19,857 bases of DNA from DASWRT01 sp036403035 (GTDB lineage Bacteria; Pseudomonadota; Alphaproteobacteria; ATCC43930; CGMCC-115725), in the NCBI GenBank assembly GCA_036403035.1, contig DASWRT010000420.1, forward strand, positions 1 to 19,857, in the 5' to 3' direction. Positions 1 to 7,550 of the stretch are shown piece by piece (the stretch's first letter is position 1; each line of letters starts with the position of its first letter). Under the pieces are notes generated by a model. It saw only the letters and a program-made list of their open reading frames with translations. It did no database searches and had not been told where the DNA came from. The position numbers were made by a program, and so were the translations under genes.

Positions 1-1
1 G

Positions 2-1096
2 ATCGACCGATCCGCGCTCGTCGCCAGGATCGAGGACCTGCTCCTGTCGGAGCCGGATCAGGCGTCGCTTGCCGGCACCCTCGACGACGTGGAGCGCGCA
101 GTGCAGCGGTCGGCGTGCCGCGTCCTCGACCGCGTCCGGCCGCATCCCGGCATCGACACGGCGGTGCTCCGCGCCGCCGCGCATCCCGATCCGATCGTCC
201 GGCTGTGGGCGGCGGCGTGGGAGAAGCCGATGCGCGCCGCGCATCCGGAGCAGGCGGCGGCGCTGCGCAACCGGCTGGCGGGCGATCCGTTCGCGGGCGT
301 GCGGCTGCGCGCGGTTCTCGCGACGATCGAGGCGGACGGCGACGGCGACAGCGCCGGTGCTATGGCCGGTACGGCGGCGATGCCACTCCTGCGCCGGTGC
401 CTCTTCGACCGCTCGGCGATGATCCGGCACGTCGCCCGCTTCCATCTGAAGGCGGCCAGCGAAGACGCCGATTTCGTTGCGATCTACCGCGACGCGCTGG
501 CGCTGGCGCTGCCCACCGGCTCCACCCTTGCGGGGCCGGACCTGCTGGGGGCGATCGGCGGGCTGGGAGAGACGGGGCGGCCGGAAGACCGCGTGCACCT
601 TCTTCCGTTCCTCGACGGCGGGCCGAAGACGGCGCGGGCGGCGCTGCGGGCGATGGCGAAGCTCGACCCGGAGGGGAGCAGCGGCATCCTGCTCGACAGG
701 CTGATCGACGAGCGGCGAGGCGTGCGAAACACGGCGCTCGCTCTCCTGCCGCGACGCCTGCCCGCCGGGGACGCCGCGACGATGGCGACGCTCTGGCGGC
801 GTGCCGCAACACTCGTCGCCGCGACGACCGTCAGCAAGGCGACGCTTCGGTTGCCGCCATGGCCGGCGCTCGGCATCCTGCTCGACGCCGTCGCCGAGGC
901 GCCCGCGCCGCAGTCCAACAATGTCGTGCTGGCGTCCGCTGCCTTGCAGAAATGGCGGCCGGAGCAACGGCGGAACTATGCGCCGACGTTGCCGACGCCG
1001 GAGCAGCGCGTCGCGCTCGGCCGCTCGCTGGAGGCGGCGCGCGACCGCCTGCCGCCGGAGCTGGCCATGCGGATCGCGGCGGCGCTGGCGATGTGA
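2..1096 (+). CDS. HEAT-like repeat protein, 5'-truncated by window edge
   Basis: The reading frame is open from base 2, so the true start lies upstream; a GTG at 89 is in frame but nothing favours it over an upstream start. The visible 364 residues are a run of Ala/Leu/Arg-rich helices in pairs, with recurring patterns such as DPIVRLWAAA, DPFAGVRLRAVLA, DRSAMIRHVARFHL and ERRGVRNTALALL. This aspartate-x-x-valine-arginine-x-x-alanine pattern is characteristic of HEAT or PBS-lyase-like repeats, which form an alpha-solenoid for protein binding. No catalytic motif, signal peptide or membrane segment is visible. The gene converges on the GH16 gene, and a REP hairpin lies 26 bp past its stop. The specific partner or process is unknown; the repeat assignment is fairly good, the function is not assignable. 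Confidence 0.7.
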   Translation: MDRSALVARIEDLLLSEPDQASLAGTLDDVERAVQRSACRVLDRVRPHPGIDTAVLRAAAHPDPIVRLWAAAWEKPMRAAHPEQAAALRNRLAGDPFAGVRLRAVLATIEADGDGDSAGAMAGTAAMPLLRRCLFDRSAMIRHVARFHLKAASEDADFVAIYRDALALALPTGSTLAGPDLLGAIGGLGETGRPEDRVHLLPFLDGGPKTARAALRAMAKLDPEGSSGILLDRLIDERRGVRNTALALLPRRLPAGDAATMATLWRRAATLVAATTVSKATLRLPPWPALGILLDAVAEAPAPQSNNVVLASAALQKWRPEQRRNYAPTLPTPEQRVALGRSLEAARDRLPPELAMRIAAALAM

Positions 1097-1121
1097 CGGG
1101 GCGCAGTCGCGGAAAAGAAAA

Positions 1122-1162
1122 CTCCCCTCACCCCGGCCCTCTCCCGTAAACGGGAGAGGGGG
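1122..1162. repeat. REP-type palindromic repeat between convergent genes
   Basis: A CCTCACCCCGG head is followed by a perfect 10-bp inverted repeat, CCCTCTCCCG (1137-1146) and CGGGAGAGGG (1151-1160), with a TAAA loop. It lies between the convergent stops at 1096 and 1182. The layout matches the CCTCACCCCGGCCCTCTCCC class of proteobacterial REP sequences, and the pair of hairpins at 15949-16040 belongs to the same type. It could also act as a bidirectional terminator or mRNA 3'-end stabiliser, although no T-run follows the stem. Confidence 0.75.
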
Positions 1163-1181
1163 AAGTTAGGCGAATGCCGTG

Positions 1182-2114
1182 CTAGGGACAGCTAACGGCC
1201 GACGCCGTAGACGCCGCGGCGAGCTGAGAGCTGAACTGGTACACGTGGACCCAGTCGACCTGCATCACCACCGCGTTCGGCGTCGAGGCGTTCGGATCGT
1301 TCCCGCCCGCCCCGAAATCGCCGACGTCGCTGCCGAGGACGAGCATGTTCGTCGCCGAGTCCGTCGTGCTGAATTTCGGCGAGCTGAGCATCCGCTGGCC
1401 GTCATAGTACCAGTCGATCGTCGCCGAGTTCGGATCCCACAGCATGCCGTAGCGGTGGAAGCCCTGCGAGATGTCGGCGCCGGCGTGCACCACGAAGTCG
1501 GGATAGTTCGTCTTGTCCGGTGTTCCCACCGCGTTGAGATGCAGCGTCGTGTAGTACTCGGCCGGCCGCGCGCCTTGCGCTTCGATGACGTCGATCTCGG
1601 GGTCCGGCGCGTTGGGGTTGCCGGTCAGGCGATCATTGTTGATGAGATAGAAGGACGGCCACGTTCCCTGCCCGCTCGGCACCCTGATAGACGCTTCGAA
1701 ATAGCCGAAGCGCTGGGTGAAGCCCTGGCCGTGCTCGTTGACGCTGGCGATCTGGCCGGCGAAGCCGTTGTGGTTCGTCGCCGGGTTCTGATCGGCGGTG
1801 AGGCTCAGAACGCCGTTGGCGACGCCGATCAGATCCGGCCGGGGATCCGCGAACCAGAGGTGATTCGTCCATTTCGTGCCGTCCGCGGCGTTGTCGTTGG
1901 ACAGGCTGTACGTATCGAACTCGTCGTCGAAGGTCAGCGTCATGCCGGAAACGGGCGGCGGGAACGAAGCGGTCGCGGCGGCGCTCTCGTCCGCCGTCAC
2001 GAATTGCGATGCGGCGGCGCAGGCGGTGGACGAACCCGCCGGGTCCGTCTGCGCGGACGCCGTCCCCATCGAAAGCAAAGCAATCACGGCAGCCGACATC
2101 ATCGTGGTTTTCAT
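1182..2114 (-). CDS. Secreted GH16-family glycoside hydrolase (beta-glucanase/laminarinase-like)
   Basis: This 310-aa protein begins with a Sec signal peptide (about residues 1-21, ending in GTASA). A Ser/Ala-rich stretch to about residue 55 precedes one GH16 jelly-roll domain to about residue 295. The catalytic signature EIDVIE is at 173-178: E173 is the expected nucleophile, D175 the assisting acid and E178 the acid/base. The extra residue between D and the second E puts it in the beta-bulge branch (laminarinases, agarases, kappa-carrageenases) and not the lichenase branch. Other GH16 hallmarks are LTFDDEFD near 60-67, GYFEASIRVP at 137-146 and DWYYDG at 234-239. It should cleave beta-1,3 or mixed beta-1,3/1,4 links in a polysaccharide outside the cytoplasm; the exact substrate cannot be read. 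A GGAGG site sits just upstream of the ATG at 2114. It appears monocistronic. Confidence 0.92.
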   Translation of the reverse strand: MKTTMMSAAVIALLSMGTASAQTDPAGSSTACAAASQFVTADESAAATASFPPPVSGMTLTFDDEFDTYSLSNDNAADGTKWTNHLWFADPRPDLIGVANGVLSLTADQNPATNHNGFAGQIASVNEHGQGFTQRFGYFEASIRVPSGQGTWPSFYLINNDRLTGNPNAPDPEIDVIEAQGARPAEYYTTLHLNAVGTPDKTNYPDFVVHAGADISQGFHRYGMLWDPNSATIDWYYDGQRMLSSPKFSTTDSATNMLVLGSDVGDFGAGGNDPNASTPNAVVMQVDWVHVYQFSSQLAAASTASAVSCP

Positions 2115-2693
2115 CGCGACCTCCGGCTCGTCTGGCCCTCAAGGCTCGGAACTCTGGAATAGAGCTGCACGACCTTCGCGTTAATGTGCTTGGCCTTTAC
2201 GAGGATCCCTCAAGTAGTCGAGATGACGCCCCATTCCAGCGCGCGATGTTGCCCTATTTTCAGGGGGCTAGCCAAGTCTTCTCGTGATGCGATTACTTGA
2301 CACTTTCAAGAAACGCGACGAGATAGTCGCTGTCGAGGAGCGCGGCGTCGGCAATACCGCGCCGTGACGGAGAAAAAAGCCCGAGGCGCTCAACCGCCGG
2401 ATGGTTTCAGAGGAATCAGGGTGCCCGGACCTCCGTTCGATCGCCTTCCTTCAGCCGGTCAGAGTTCTTCCGCGCACGGAATTCGTGCGACGTGTGGCAG
2501 AGTTCACATCCGAATCGAGGGAACGATTGACAATAGTAGGAAAGGTGTCGATCGGCCCATCTCCAGCGCTCGACAGTCCTGACTCCAACAGAGAGGACCA
2601 CGCCGACCGGCCACTTAAATTTGTTTGTGTTTTCATCATAAAATGGGTTAAAATTAACAGTATAAACTTTGATTCTCACCACAACGGCTACCG
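2115..2693. other. Gene-poor intergenic region, partly AT-rich
   Basis: About 580 bp without a convincing gene. The leftmost part must hold the leader and promoter of the GH16 gene. An inverted repeat, CTTGA (2296-2300) and TCAAG (2306-2310), lies near the middle. A 38-codon minus-strand frame (2293-2406, stop TAA at 2293-2295) reads like the tail of a protein, with GIADAALLDSDYLVAFLESV near its end, but two in-frame TGA codons (2407-2409 and 2416-2418) cut it off upstream; it may be a gene remnant or chance. From about 2615 to 2670 the sequence becomes markedly AT-rich compared with the rest of the window, which fits a promoter for the protease cluster or acquired DNA. Confidence 0.5.
2661..2666 (+). 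promoter_or_regulatory. Candidate -10 element upstream of the protease cluster
   Basis: TATAAA lies 27 bp upstream of the ATG at 2694 inside the most AT-rich stretch of the window. No good -35 hexamer is visible at 17 bp spacing, so a sigma-70 promoter is only suggested. An alternative sigma factor or activator-dependent promoter would also fit. Confidence 0.35.
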
Positions 2694-2924
2694 ATGTCCG
2701 CGGAGCGATGGCTTGCCAAGATTTGGCCGCTGCAGCTGAGCATTGATGATATGCTTCAGCGCTCCTTCGGTCTCGACGTATGGGAGCGAGGCGAGGACTT
2801 CCTGATTGCGGCCGCGCCTGAACGTGTCCTTTCCGAGCTGGAGCATTGCGGAGCGGCACGGGTCGAGCGGATTTCCACGGTTCGCGACTATGTCGCCGCC
2901 AAAGATCCGAAGCAAAAGAACTGA
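2694..2924 (+). CDS. Stand-alone homologue of the adjacent carboxypeptidase's N-terminal domain
   Basis: This 76-aa protein has no signal peptide or membrane segment. From about residue 16 to 68 it aligns with residues 15-66 of the carboxypeptidase encoded next: GLDVW matches GLDIW, and VRDYV matches TRDYL at the other end. By eye, about 16 of 53 positions are identical with one gap. The shared domain occupies the place of a propeptide in the carboxypeptidase, so this small protein could be an inhibitor or folding partner of the enzyme; that role is inference. The ATG at 2694 has no clear Shine-Dalgarno sequence, but the leader is AT-rich with a possible -10 box at 2661. A gap of 124 bp containing a strong hairpin separates it from the carboxypeptidase gene. 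I know of no named family for it. Confidence 0.7.
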   Translation: MSAERWLAKIWPLQLSIDDMLQRSFGLDVWERGEDFLIAAAPERVLSELEHCGAARVERISTVRDYVAAKDPKQKN

Positions 2925-3011
2925 ATCGGACCGCTCCGGACAAACAGAACAAACGCGGCCGGCAGTACATCTGAAGCCCTTGTTGGTGCCAGATCCCAAG
3001 CCGCGCGACGA

Positions 3012-3033
3012 GAGAGCCGGAACCCCGGCTCTC
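3012..3033 (+). promoter_or_regulatory. Perfect hairpin just before the carboxypeptidase ribosome binding site
   Basis: GAGAGCCGG (3012-3020) and CCGGCTCTC (3025-3033) form a perfect 9-bp stem with an AACC loop. The stem ends 4 nt before the purine-rich ribosome binding site AGGGAGG (3038-3044) of the M14 gene. No T-run follows, so it is not a standard intrinsic terminator. It could limit readthrough, set an mRNA processing point, or influence translation of the carboxypeptidase relative to the small upstream protein. Confidence 0.5.
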
Positions 3034-3048
3034 CGACAGGGAGGAACC

Positions 3049-4185
3049 ATGAAACTGATCCTGAAGGTCACACCCGGAACGGCAGCGCAGCCGCTCGATC
3101 GCTTGCTCGGCATGACGCTGGGCCTCGACATCTGGGTGGCGCGCAGCGATCACCTCGTTCTCCGGACCGACGAGGCGCGCGCCGAACGACTGCGGCAGCT
3201 CGGATACGGCGTGGAGCAGCTGCACCTCACGAGGGACTATCTTGAACGGCATTTCACGGCGGCGGCGGTCGCGGACTACCACTCGCCCGAGAGCCTCAAC
3301 GACGATATGTCGGCGCTCGCCGCCGCTCACCCCGACATCGCCGAGCTTCGCACCATCGGCGCCAGCGTGCAGAACCGCCCAATCCTCGCGCTCCGGCTGG
3401 GACTGCGGCGGAACAGCGAACACAAGGTGCTGTTCGTCGGATGCCATCACGCCCGGGAATGGATCTCGGTCGAGGTTCCGTTCCGCCTCGCAAGGCATCT
3501 TCTCGACCATGCGGAGGAGGCGGAGGTCGCGACGTGGCTCTCCGGCGGCGAGATCTGGATCGCGCCGATGGTCAACCCCGACGGCCACGCCTTCACCCGC
3601 GACCGCAGCGACCCGGAGAACCGCCTATGGCGGAAGAACCGGCGCGACAACGGCGACGGCACGACCGGCGTCGACCCCAACCGCAACTACGATTTCCAGT
3701 GGGGAACCCTCGACATCGACACGTCGAGCAAGACGCCCGGCGCTGAAACCTATATCGGCCCGAGGGCTTTCTCCGAGCCGGAGAGCAAGGCGGTGGCCGA
3801 TCTCGTCGACGCCCAGAAATTCCGGGGCGTCGTCACCTATCACAGCTACTCGCAGCTGATCCTCCATCCCTGGGGATACACCAGGACTCCGATCGCCAAC
3901 CATGCCGATCACGAGCGGCTGGCCGGGCTCGGCCGCCAAATGGCCAAGTCGGTCAAGAGCGTCCACGGACGCGTCTACGTGCCGGAACAAGCGTCGAAGC
4001 TTTATCCGACAGCCGGCGATACGACGGACTGGGCCTACGGTAAACACCAGATCCCGGCGATCACGATCGAGCTGCGGCCCGACTCGCATGACGAGGGCGG
4101 GTTCATCCTGCCGCCCGACCAGATCGCGCCGGCCTTCGAGGAGAATCTTCCGGCGGCGCTCGATTTCATCCGGGCGGTCTTCTGA
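3049..4185 (+). CDS. M14-family zinc carboxypeptidase
   Basis: This 378-aa enzyme should remove C-terminal amino acids from peptides using one zinc ion. Residues 1-70 form a propeptide-like N-domain, related to the separate 76-aa protein encoded upstream; the catalytic domain runs from about 75 to 378. Compared with pancreatic carboxypeptidase A, all key residues are visible: zinc ligands H134 and E137 (HARE) and H265 (YHSYSQL), substrate-binding R198, N211 and R212 (DPNRNYD), Y319 (LYPTAG) and catalytic E341 (TIELRPD). The ATG at 3049 has a strong AGGGAGG site 4 nt upstream. An in-frame extension upstream is open but lacks domain-like sequence. There is no signal peptide, so it is either cytoplasmic or exported by an unrecognised route. 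The subtilase gene follows after 53 bp, suggesting co-expression. The S1 pocket specificity (A- or B-like) was not resolved. Confidence 0.93.
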   Translation: MKLILKVTPGTAAQPLDRLLGMTLGLDIWVARSDHLVLRTDEARAERLRQLGYGVEQLHLTRDYLERHFTAAAVADYHSPESLNDDMSALAAAHPDIAELRTIGASVQNRPILALRLGLRRNSEHKVLFVGCHHAREWISVEVPFRLARHLLDHAEEAEVATWLSGGEIWIAPMVNPDGHAFTRDRSDPENRLWRKNRRDNGDGTTGVDPNRNYDFQWGTLDIDTSSKTPGAETYIGPRAFSEPESKAVADLVDAQKFRGVVTYHSYSQLILHPWGYTRTPIANHADHERLAGLGRQMAKSVKSVHGRVYVPEQASKLYPTAGDTTDWAYGKHQIPAITIELRPDSHDEGGFILPPDQIAPAFEENLPAALDFIRAVF

Positions 4186-4238
4186 GAAGCAACCGGCCGG
4201 CCGCTACTTCGCGCGCAGTACGCATCAAGGGGGAAGAC

Positions 4239-6269
4239 ATGGCCCGAATCACGATCAACGGGGTCAGCATCGATCCGCTCATTCATGAACCGCAACTTGC
4301 GGCTCTCTCGCTGTCGTCGGCCGACGCGTCGCAATCCGACTTCATCCTCGTGCAGGTAGACGGTCCGCTGGATGCGGCGAAGCGCAAGGCGCTGACCGAT
4401 GCCGGATGCGAATTGCTCGAGTTCGTCCCTCAGAACACCTATGTCGCGAAATTTCCCGGAACCGACTTGACCGCCGTACGGAAGCTTCCGTTCGTGACGT
4501 GGGCGAACATCTATTTGAAAGGGTTCAAGGTCAATCCGGACTTGATGGGCGCCGATCCGAACACCCCTCCCATGACCCTGATGGAGCGCCAAGGCGCGCT
4601 GCGCCGGATTCGCGGCGAGCGCAAGACCGTCGACATCGTCCTGCAAAAGGGCGCCGACAGCCAGAAGGTCTACGACGAAGTCGCCCAAGCGGCGGGCGTC
4701 GATCCCAGCACCATGCCCAAGAAAGGGCGGAAGATCCGACTCAACGTCTCGGTTGCCCGGCTGAAACGGCTCGCGGATATCGATGAAGTGCGCCACATCG
4801 AGGAGGTTTCGCCGCATTCGCTCCTCAACGACGTCGCCTCGCGCATCCTCGGCGCCGATGCCGTGCACGCGGGCGTCGCCAATGTGGCGGGGCTCGACGG
4901 CGCCGGGCAGATCGTCGGGATCTGCGACACCGGGTTCGACAAGGGACGGACGAACAGCGTCCACCCGGCCTTTACGGGCCGCATCCAAAAACTCTATGCC
5001 TTGGGCCGCAACAAGGCCGATGACCCTAACGGCCACGGCACGCACGTGGCGGGCTCCATCGCCGGCAATCAAAATGTCACGGGGCATGGGCGGATTTCCG
5101 GGACGGCACCGGGCGCGACGCTTGTCGTGCAATCGGTGCTCGATGCGCGCGGCGGCCTCGGCGGCATACCGGATCACCTTACGGACTTGTTCAATCAGGT
5201 GTATACGGCCGACGGGGTGCGCGTTCACAGCAACTCCTGGGGCGCGAGCGATCCGAGCTTTTTCGGCCGCTACGACAGCGAAGCCTTCGAGGTCGACGAG
5301 TTCGTGCACGATCACCGCGACATGGTGGTCCTGTTCGCCGCCGGCAACGACGGCGCCGATGAGAACCGGAACGGCGTCATCGACCTCGGATCGGTGACGC
5401 CGCCCGGCACGGCGAAGAACTGCATCACCATCGGCGCGTCCGAGAGCGACCGTCCCACTTTCGCGCTGACTTACGGGCAGATCCGACCAAATTCTTTCCC
5501 CATAGCGCCGCTGTCGGCCGATCGATGCGCCGACAATCCGAGCGGCCTGGCGGCATTCAGCAGCCGCGGACCGACCAACGATCAGCGCATCAAGCCGGAC
5601 GTCGTCGCTCCCGGCACGTCGATCCTTTCGACATTGTCCCGAAACGCCCAGCTCGACACGTTCTTTGGCGCGAACCCGCCTGCCGGCTACATGTACGACA
5701 CGGGCACGAGCATGGCGACGCCGCTGGCCGCCGGGTGCGCGACGGTCGTCCGCCAGCACCTGATCCGGGACCGTAATCTGGCGTCACCGAGCGCGGCGCT
5801 GGTCAAGGCCATGCTCATCAACGGCGCGGCGACGCTCAGCGGGCAGTATGTTCCATCGGAGTGCGGGCCCGTGCCGAACTACAACGACGGCTTCGGGCGC
5901 ATCGATCTGGCGAACGTCGTCCAGGCCAACCTCGATATTCACGATGAGAACACGGCCCTCGATACCGGCCAGTCCGAGACCTTCCACGTGCGGACCACTG
6001 CTCAGGCGACGAGCGTCAAGGTGACGCTGGTCTGGACCGATCCGCCGGGAGAGGGACTGCACAACGATCTGGATCTCACGGTGCGCGCGGGCAGCCAGGA
6101 GCGGCACGGCAATATGGCTCCCGGTTCATCGGATTTTGATCGGATCAACAATGTCGAGCAGGTGGTGTGGACCGGGCTGCCTGCGGGCACCGACATCGAG
6201 ATCACGGTCCAGGCCTTCCGCTCCGCCCTTCAACCGCAGACCTACGCGCTCGTGGCGAAGGTTTTCTGA
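4239..6269 (+). CDS. KP-43-like subtilase (S8 serine peptidase)
   Basis: This 676-aa serine endopeptidase has the full catalytic set: D230 (GICDTG), H266 (NGHGTHVAG), oxyanion N370 (FAAGND) and S491 (GTSMATP). The N-terminal 200 residues contain two successive segments that look like inhibitor-I9-type prodomains: about 34-100 (FILVQVDGPL to VTWANIYLKG) and about 130-192 (KTVDIVLQKG to VRHIEEVSP). The peptidase domain spans about 200-565. The C-terminal 110 residues resemble the beta-barrel of Bacillus KP-43 protease, with LHNDLDLTV, INNVEQV and PQTYALV. KP-43 relatives are often secreted, yet no signal peptide is visible here. The ATG at 4239 follows AAGGGGGA. It lies 53 bp after the carboxypeptidase gene, so endo- and exopeptidase are probably made together. 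It converges on the RES toxin gene. Confidence 0.93.
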   Translation: MARITINGVSIDPLIHEPQLAALSLSSADASQSDFILVQVDGPLDAAKRKALTDAGCELLEFVPQNTYVAKFPGTDLTAVRKLPFVTWANIYLKGFKVNPDLMGADPNTPPMTLMERQGALRRIRGERKTVDIVLQKGADSQKVYDEVAQAAGVDPSTMPKKGRKIRLNVSVARLKRLADIDEVRHIEEVSPHSLLNDVASRILGADAVHAGVANVAGLDGAGQIVGICDTGFDKGRTNSVHPAFTGRIQKLYALGRNKADDPNGHGTHVAGSIAGNQNVTGHGRISGTAPGATLVVQSVLDARGGLGGIPDHLTDLFNQVYTADGVRVHSNSWGASDPSFFGRYDSEAFEVDEFVHDHRDMVVLFAAGNDGADENRNGVIDLGSVTPPGTAKNCITIGASESDRPTFALTYGQIRPNSFPIAPLSADRCADNPSGLAAFSSRGPTNDQRIKPDVVAPGTSILSTLSRNAQLDTFFGANPPAGYMYDTGTSMATPLAAGCATVVRQHLIRDRNLASPSAALVKAMLINGAATLSGQYVPSECGPVPNYNDGFGRIDLANVVQANLDIHDENTALDTGQSETFHVRTTAQATSVKVTLVWTDPPGEGLHNDLDLTVRAGSQERHGNMAPGSSDFDRINNVEQVVWTGLPAGTDIEITVQAFRSALQPQTYALVAKVF

Positions 6270-6330
6270 GACGAGGACCGTGCGGCGCGGCCCGGACGGC
6301 GGACGCTTCGCCGACGTAAGGGCGGCGGCG

Positions 6331-7089
6331 TCAGAGAGCCGCGATGTCGGGGTCGCGGCGGTTGCGCCAGGCGAGGCGGAGGGTCTGTCCCTGGGCGACG
6401 GACTGCACGGCGTGCGGCCAGAGCGCCACGAGGCACGTGCCGCCGGGGTCGCGGACGGAGGGATAGACGATGCCGTTGTGCCCGTCCGCCCGCGTCGCCT
6501 CGGCGAGCGCGTTGCCGAAGGGGTAGCCGATCGCCGGATCGGGATGCAGGCACTCGGGCGCCGGCTCGACGCCGCGCAGATCGACGAACGCGCCGGCGAA
6601 GCTCGCGAACATCTCCGCGTAGTCGACCGTCGCGTTGAAGTCGCGGACGCGCTCCAGCTCGCGGGTCAGGTGGAACGCGACCTCGGCGATGCAGGTCTCG
6701 GTCGACAGCGCCGCGTACCACGCGCCGCGGCCGGGACCGTTGAAGCGGTTCAGCTCGCGCGGGCGCCAGTACGAGAAGGCCGCGTTGATGAACGACGCAT
6801 GCGGCAGCGCCGAGACGAACTCGCCGGCGCCGATCGTCTCGGCGCCGTGGCGCTGCGCGGTCAGGCGGCCGCTCGTCGCGCCCTCGATCTCGGCGAGATC
6901 GCCGAGCCTGTCCCAGCCGGCGAGGCCGAGCAGGACCGGGTCGCGCAGGCGCGCCGTCGACACCAGCCGCACGGTCCGCTCCAGCGCGAGACGCGCGACC
7001 GGGTACGAGGTCCGGGGCGCGGGTGCGAGCGCCGCCGCGGCGGCGGAAGCGGCCCAGCCCGAGCCCGCCGCGTCGGCGTCGCCGGTCAC
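6331..7089 (-). CDS. RES-domain toxin of a type II toxin-antitoxin pair
   Basis: This 252-aa protein starts at a GTG (7087-7089) that overlaps the antitoxin stop by 4 nt (GTGA). The RES domain covers about residues 65-240. Visible hallmarks are RFNGPGRGAWYAALSTETCIAE (116-136), a family signature with an Arg, an aromatic and an acidic residue, and GIVYPSVRDPGG (206-217) near the end. Characterised RES toxins (MbcT, Res) break down NAD+, so growth arrest by NAD+ depletion is the expected activity; this comes from family knowledge. The first 25 residues are Ala/Gly/Ser-rich. The frame stays open upstream through the antitoxin gene, but that extension overlaps it fully and is rejected. The gene ends 61 bp from the converging subtilase. 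Confidence 0.9.
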   Translation of the reverse strand: MTGDADAAGSGWAASAAAAALAPAPRTSYPVARLALERTVRLVSTARLRDPVLLGLAGWDRLGDLAEIEGATSGRLTAQRHGAETIGAGEFVSALPHASFINAAFSYWRPRELNRFNGPGRGAWYAALSTETCIAEVAFHLTRELERVRDFNATVDYAEMFASFAGAFVDLRGVEPAPECLHPDPAIGYPFGNALAEATRADGHNGIVYPSVRDPGGTCLVALWPHAVQSVAQGQTLRLAWRNRRDPDIAAL

Positions 7090-7535
7090 AGGCCGCCGCG
7101 CAGCGCGTCGGCGTAGCGGCGGACCTCGATCATGAACGGGATGCCGCCGCGCGCCATCGCCTCGACCGGGGCGAGGTTCGCGAACAGCGGACCGGCGTTG
7201 CGCAGCCGCGGCCAGCGGTCGGCCATGTCGTCGGCGAACAGCAGATGCAGGGCCTTGTAGGTGCCGATCAGGGCGGAGACGCGCGTCAACTGATCCTGCG
7301 ACAGCGTCTGCCGCCAGGACCCGGCGCGGATGCGGTCCCAGGTGCTGGGCGAGAGGCCGAGCAGGGTCGCGGCCTCGTCGCCGGTCAATTTCCACGCCGA
7401 CGCCAAATTGCGAACCGCCTCCAGGGCCGCGGGCGTCAGGCGCTGCCGGTCCGCCTCGTCGGCGAAGGTCTGCGGCGCCGCGGGCGCGGGACGATGGACG
7501 AAAGAAAGGGCGGCGCTCTCGGAAAGTCCGGTCAT
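7086..7535 (-). CDS. Xre/MbcA/ParS-type antitoxin
   Basis: This 149-aa protein has a helix-turn-helix region at about residues 34-95 (AWKLTGDEAATLLGLSPSTW is the core) and a C-terminal toxin-binding segment at about 100-149 (DMADRWPRLRNAGPLFANLA, then GGIPFMIEVRRYADALRGGL). This is the domain layout of antitoxins paired with RES toxins: the C-terminal part covers the toxin's active site and the HTH part represses the operon. The ATG at 7535 is chosen because a perfect AGGAGG lies 5 nt upstream. A longer frame to 7754 would run into the upstream gene and lacks domain sequence. The stop overlaps the toxin start by 4 nt, so translation is probably coupled. Operator-like repeats lie directly upstream. 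Confidence 0.91.
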   Translation of the reverse strand: MTGLSESAALSFVHRPAPAAPQTFADEADRQRLTPAALEAVRNLASAWKLTGDEAATLLGLSPSTWDRIRAGSWRQTLSQDQLTRVSALIGTYKALHLLFADDMADRWPRLRNAGPLFANLAPVEAMARGGIPFMIEVRRYADALRGGL

Positions 7536-7550
7536 GGGTTCCTCCTGAGC

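Noticed and set aside
2416..3588. 390-codon minus-strand frame across the small gene and the carboxypeptidase start
   Set aside because: No motif, and it runs antisense to a domain shared by two proteins on the plus strand.
4035..5759. Long minus-strand open frame (574 codons) across the subtilase gene
   Set aside because: It is Arg/Val/Asp-rich, shows no domain, and lies antisense to a subtilase with complete catalytic motifs; high GC content creates such frames.
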